Below, piece after piece: positions 7,290-9,409 of a stretch of 9,409 nucleotides of DNA. Position numbers and translations under genes: made by a program. Position 1 is the first letter of the stretch; every line of letters starts with the position of its first letter. The notes beneath the pieces were generated by a model. That model made no database searches. It was not told the origin of the DNA and saw only the letters and a program-made list of their open reading frames with translations. The stretch is from Streptosporangiaceae bacterium (lineage in GTDB: Bacteria; Actinomycetota; Actinomycetes; Streptosporangiales; Streptosporangiaceae): assembly GCA_030045215.1 (NCBI GenBank), contig JASIBJ010000500.1, forward strand, positions 1 through 9,409, given 5' to 3'.

Positions 7290-8039
7290 GTGGACGTCCT
7301 CGTCTGCGTGAAGCGCGTGCCGATGGTCGGCGGCGTCGTCCAGCTGACCGCCGATGGGCTCGATGTGGATACGCGCATGTCCGGCTTCGCCATCAGCCCG
7401 CACGAGGAGTGCGGGGTCGAGGAGGCCGTGCGGATCACCGAGCGTGAGGGCGGCACGGTGACCGTGCTGACGCTCGGACCACCCGAGGCCGCCGACCAGC
7501 TCAGGGACATGCTGGCGCTCGGCGCGCATCGCGGCGTGCTGCTGGAGACCGACGGCCGGGAGTGGGGTCCCATGGCCACGGCTACCGCGATCGCTCAGGC
7601 GGTGACCGGCCAGGACTTCCCCTCGTTCCCCCTGCTGATCTTCGGCAACGAGGCCGCCGATACTGGCGGTTACCAGGTCGGGATCCGGGTCGCGCACCTG
7701 CTCGGGCTGCCCTGCGTGACCGGCATCAAGCGGCTTGAGCTGGCCGGCGGGGTGCTGCGCGCCGGGCGGGAGCACGAGGAGTTCGAGGTCTCGCTGCCGG
7801 CCGTGGTCACCGTACGGGAGGGCATCAACCTGCCGCGCTACCCGTCCCTGCCCGGACGGCTGCGGGCCCGGCGCGCGGAGATCACCGTGCTGCGGCCGCA
7901 GTGGCAGGCGGACGGGCTGCGCAAGGAACGGCTGCGCGTTCCGGCGGTGCCCCGCCAGCAGGCGGAGATCCTCGGTCGCGGCGTCGACGCAGTTCCGGCG
8001 CTGGTCCGCGTGCTTGACGACCTCGGCGTGCTGCCGTGA
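7290..8039 (+). CDS. etfB: Electron transfer flavoprotein, beta subunit
   Basis: This 249-residue protein follows the ETF beta (FixA/EtfB) plan. It starts with MDVLVCVKRVP, then ISPHEECGVEEAVRITE (conserved N-terminal helix), LGPPEAADQLRDMLALGAHRGVLLE, and GNEAADTGGYQVG (120-131), corresponding to the nucleotide-binding loop that holds AMP. Near residues 170-200, FEVSLPAVVTVREGINLPRYPSLPGRLRARR matches the ETF beta signature and the arm that wraps the alpha subunit and contacts the partner dehydrogenase. With EtfA it forms a soluble heterodimer that takes electrons from flavin dehydrogenases and hands them to ETF:quinone oxidoreductase. The GTG start lies one base after the stop of the DAO/GcvT gene and has no separate intergenic space, so translation is likely coupled. 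The recognition loop LRDMLALGAHRG is close to the usual LRTALAMGADRG form. A bifurcating ETF is unlikely because no bifurcating partner is nearby. Confidence 0.93.
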   Translation: MDVLVCVKRVPMVGGVVQLTADGLDVDTRMSGFAISPHEECGVEEAVRITEREGGTVTVLTLGPPEAADQLRDMLALGAHRGVLLETDGREWGPMATATAIAQAVTGQDFPSFPLLIFGNEAADTGGYQVGIRVAHLLGLPCVTGIKRLELAGGVLRAGREHEEFEVSLPAVVTVREGINLPRYPSLPGRLRARRAEITVLRPQWQADGLRKERLRVPAVPRQQAEILGRGVDAVPALVRVLDDLGVLP

Positions 8040-9097
8040 GCGTACTGTGCCTGGCCGAGCGGGACGGCGATCAGATCGGGGCGGCATCGCTGGCAGCGCT
8101 GTCGTTCGTGCGGGCGCTGGCACCGGCCGGGGAGGTGATCGCGGTGGTCGCGGGGGCCGGAGGAGTCGCGGATCTCGCGCTCGGCCTGGCCGATGGTGCT
8201 GCCGCCGAGGTGTGCCACGTGGTCACGCCGGAGCGGTCCGGCTACGCTCCGGCGGCCTGGGCCAGGGCGCTGCAGCAGCTGGTCGCGGCCCGCGGCGCGG
8301 AGGCGGTCGTTGCTGCTGCGACCGACCGTGGCAGCGAGGTGCTGGCGCACCTGGGGGCGATGACCGGGCTACCGGTCGCGGCGAATTGCGTCTCGGCGAG
8401 CCGGGAGGGACCGGGCGGCTGGCGGCTCGTCCGGCAGCGCTGGGCCGGCAGTGTGCTGGAGGACGCCGTGCTCGACGCCCCGGTGGCGCTGCTGACGATT
8501 GCGGCGGACGCCGCCGGGGCAACAGCGGCCGGCGCGGACCAGAGCGCCGATGGCGGGCCGCCCGGCCCGCCGGTCGTGACCAGCTTCACGCCCGAGCTGA
8601 TCGCCGCTGACATTCGCGTCCAGGCGCGGGAGTCGGGCGGCACCGAGCAGGGCGCGTCGCTGGCGACGGCGCGGGTGGTGGTGGGCGGCGGCCGTGGCGT
8701 GGGCGGGCCGGAGGGGTTCGCCGCGCTGGAGGAACTCGCCGCCCTGCTCGGTGGCGTAGTCGGGGTCTCGCGCGTGGTTACCAGCGCGGGCTGGCGACCG
8801 CACCGGCAGCAGGTTGGCCAGACCGGCACGAAAATCGCTCCCGAGCTCTACCTGGCTTGCGGGATCAGCGGGGCGATCCAGCACATGGCGGGCTGCCAGG
8901 GTGCCCGCTGCCTCATCGTCGTGAACACCGACCCGGACGCGCCGATCGTTTCCCGTGCCGACTACGCAGTCATCGCCGACCTGCACGAGGTGCTTCCGGC
9001 GCTTATCGCTGCGATCAAGAGCCGTGGCGCCGGCGCGGCGCGCGAGGCTCAGGAGAGCAGCGCCGCCGCCAGCCCGGTACCCGATCACGGAAGGTGA
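8036..9097 (+). CDS. etfA: Electron transfer flavoprotein, alpha subunit
   Basis: This 353-residue protein has a poorly conserved N-terminal domain (1-185), an Ala/Gly-rich linker (about 165-185), and the conserved FAD domain. VGGGRG (216-221), SR (S245, R246), QVGQTG (259-264) and LYLACGISGAIQHMAG (ETF alpha signature, with GISGAIQH at 276-283) bind the flavin, and VNTDPDAPI (296-304) follows as in other EtfA proteins. The residue after QTG is Thr (T265), where Lys is usual; the Lys is at the next position. The C-terminus carries an extra 20-residue low-complexity tail after the usual end near IKSRG. The GTG start overlaps the etfB stop by four bases (GTGA), typical of translational coupling and of equal subunit production. 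The pair is placed to serve the DAO/GcvT enzyme, as etf genes do beside dimethylglycine and sarcosine catabolic genes in other bacteria. The fold call is secure; partner specificity is inferred from position. Confidence 0.95.
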   Translation: MSVLCLAERDGDQIGAASLAALSFVRALAPAGEVIAVVAGAGGVADLALGLADGAAAEVCHVVTPERSGYAPAAWARALQQLVAARGAEAVVAAATDRGSEVLAHLGAMTGLPVAANCVSASREGPGGWRLVRQRWAGSVLEDAVLDAPVALLTIAADAAGATAAGADQSADGGPPGPPVVTSFTPELIAADIRVQARESGGTEQGASLATARVVVGGGRGVGGPEGFAALEELAALLGGVVGVSRVVTSAGWRPHRQQVGQTGTKIAPELYLACGISGAIQHMAGCQGARCLIVVNTDPDAPIVSRADYAVIADLHEVLPALIAAIKSRGAGAAREAQESSAAASPVPDHGR

Positions 9098-9248
9098 CTT
9101 TCTGCATGCTGCGCGGCACGCCGTTCCATCGTTCTCAGAAGACCGGTGCATTCTTCGCTTAACTGTCGCGACGGGGCGCACTCGCTGATGTCACCATGAC
9201 TGTGGGACGGCCAGAGAGGTCCATCCCTGAGTAGAGATGGGAGATCAG
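9098..9248. other. Intergenic gap with a weak hairpin over the next ribosome-binding site
   Basis: This 151-bp gap separates etfA from the secreted-protein gene. CCATC (9221-9225) can pair with GATGG (9236-9240), which overlaps the GGGAG Shine-Dalgarno sequence (9239-9243) of the next gene; the stem is only 5 bp and weak. AAGGTGA (9091-9097) overlaps the etfA stop and sits eight bases before an 18-codon open frame (ATG 9106, TAA 9160-9162). I see no convincing promoter hexamers and no strong terminator. Confidence 0.3.
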
Positions 9249-9409
9249 GTGAAGAGACTGCTCGCAAGTTCTTTAACTGCCTTGCTCGGGGCCTCAGCCT
9301 TCCTGGCGGTGGCGTCGGCGGCGCCTCCGGCTGCGAGCCTGAGCGCGAGGGCGCATAATCCGGCTGTCGTTGCCCAAGCCCGAGCCGCCTTCAAGAAGTA
9401 CATGTCGTC
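9249..9409 (+). CDS. Secreted protein, N-terminus only (3' end outside window)
   Basis: Fifty-three codons are open to the window edge. The start MKRLLASSLTALLGASAFLAVASA is a Sec-type signal peptide: a short basic end, a hydrophobic core, and a likely signal peptidase I site near ASA/APP. It has no lipobox Cys, so it is secreted and not a lipoprotein. The mature start is Ala-rich and then reads HNPAVVAQARAAFKKYMS. GGGAG (9239-9243) is five bases before the GTG. An in-frame ATG at 9237 would add MGDQ and is a possible alternative start. The ninth codon is TTA (9273-9275), very rare in high-GC actinobacteria. The helical start of the mature part resembles the beginning of some actinobacterial sugar/amine ABC substrate-binding proteins, but too little is visible to assign a family; this is a weak guess. 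Confidence 0.65.
   Translation, partial: MKRLLASSLTALLGASAFLAVASAAPPAASLSARAHNPAVVAQARAAFKKYMS

Noticed and set aside
9196..9234. 12-codon frame just before the secreted-protein gene
   Set aside because: No ribosome-binding site upstream and too short to distinguish from chance.

Overview
The window looks like chromosomal DNA from a high-GC actinobacterium. Third codon positions are strongly G/C, GTG starts are common, the genes are tightly packed, and the protein families match that group. I cannot name the genus. All eight genes I support lie on the + strand. There are no rRNA or tRNA genes, CRISPR arrays, transposases or phage genes.

Layout: (1) 1-873 is the 3' part of a choline-dehydrogenase-type GMC flavoprotein, followed by a hairpin and an inverted repeat. 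(2) 997-1812 is a nucleotidyltransferase-fold protein of unknown target. (3) 1992-2933 is a calcineurin-like metallophosphoesterase. Its last nine codons, including the stop, are tandemly duplicated, and the duplication builds a 14-bp perfect RNA stem. (4) 3008-4624 is a 12-helix APC-superfamily permease. (5) A 144-bp gap holds a perfect 10-bp inverted repeat. (6) 4769-7288 is a two-domain DAO/GcvT enzyme of the dimethylglycine oxidase/dehydrogenase family. (7) 7290-8039 and 8036-9097 are etfB and etfA, coupled to that enzyme with a 1-nt gap and then a 4-nt overlap. (8) 9249 to the window end is the start of a secreted protein with a rare TTA codon in its signal peptide.

The parts fit a pathway for methylated amines. 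A choline-dehydrogenase-like enzyme would feed the choline to glycine betaine branch. The permease may import the amine or amino acid. The DAO/GcvT enzyme would oxidise dimethylglycine (or sarcosine, or a related N-methyl amino acid) and pass the methyl carbon to tetrahydrofolate. EtfBA would carry the electrons to the respiratory chain through an ETF:quinone oxidoreductase not present here. A betaine demethylase and betaine aldehyde dehydrogenase are also absent from the window. The nucleotidyltransferase and phosphoesterase have no obvious place in the pathway.

I see no clear new defence or mobile system. The most unusual features are the stop-codon duplication at 2907-2960, the paired hairpins before the permease, the 10-bp inverted repeat before the DAO/GcvT gene, and the pairing of a dimethylglycine-oxidase-type enzyme with its own ETF.
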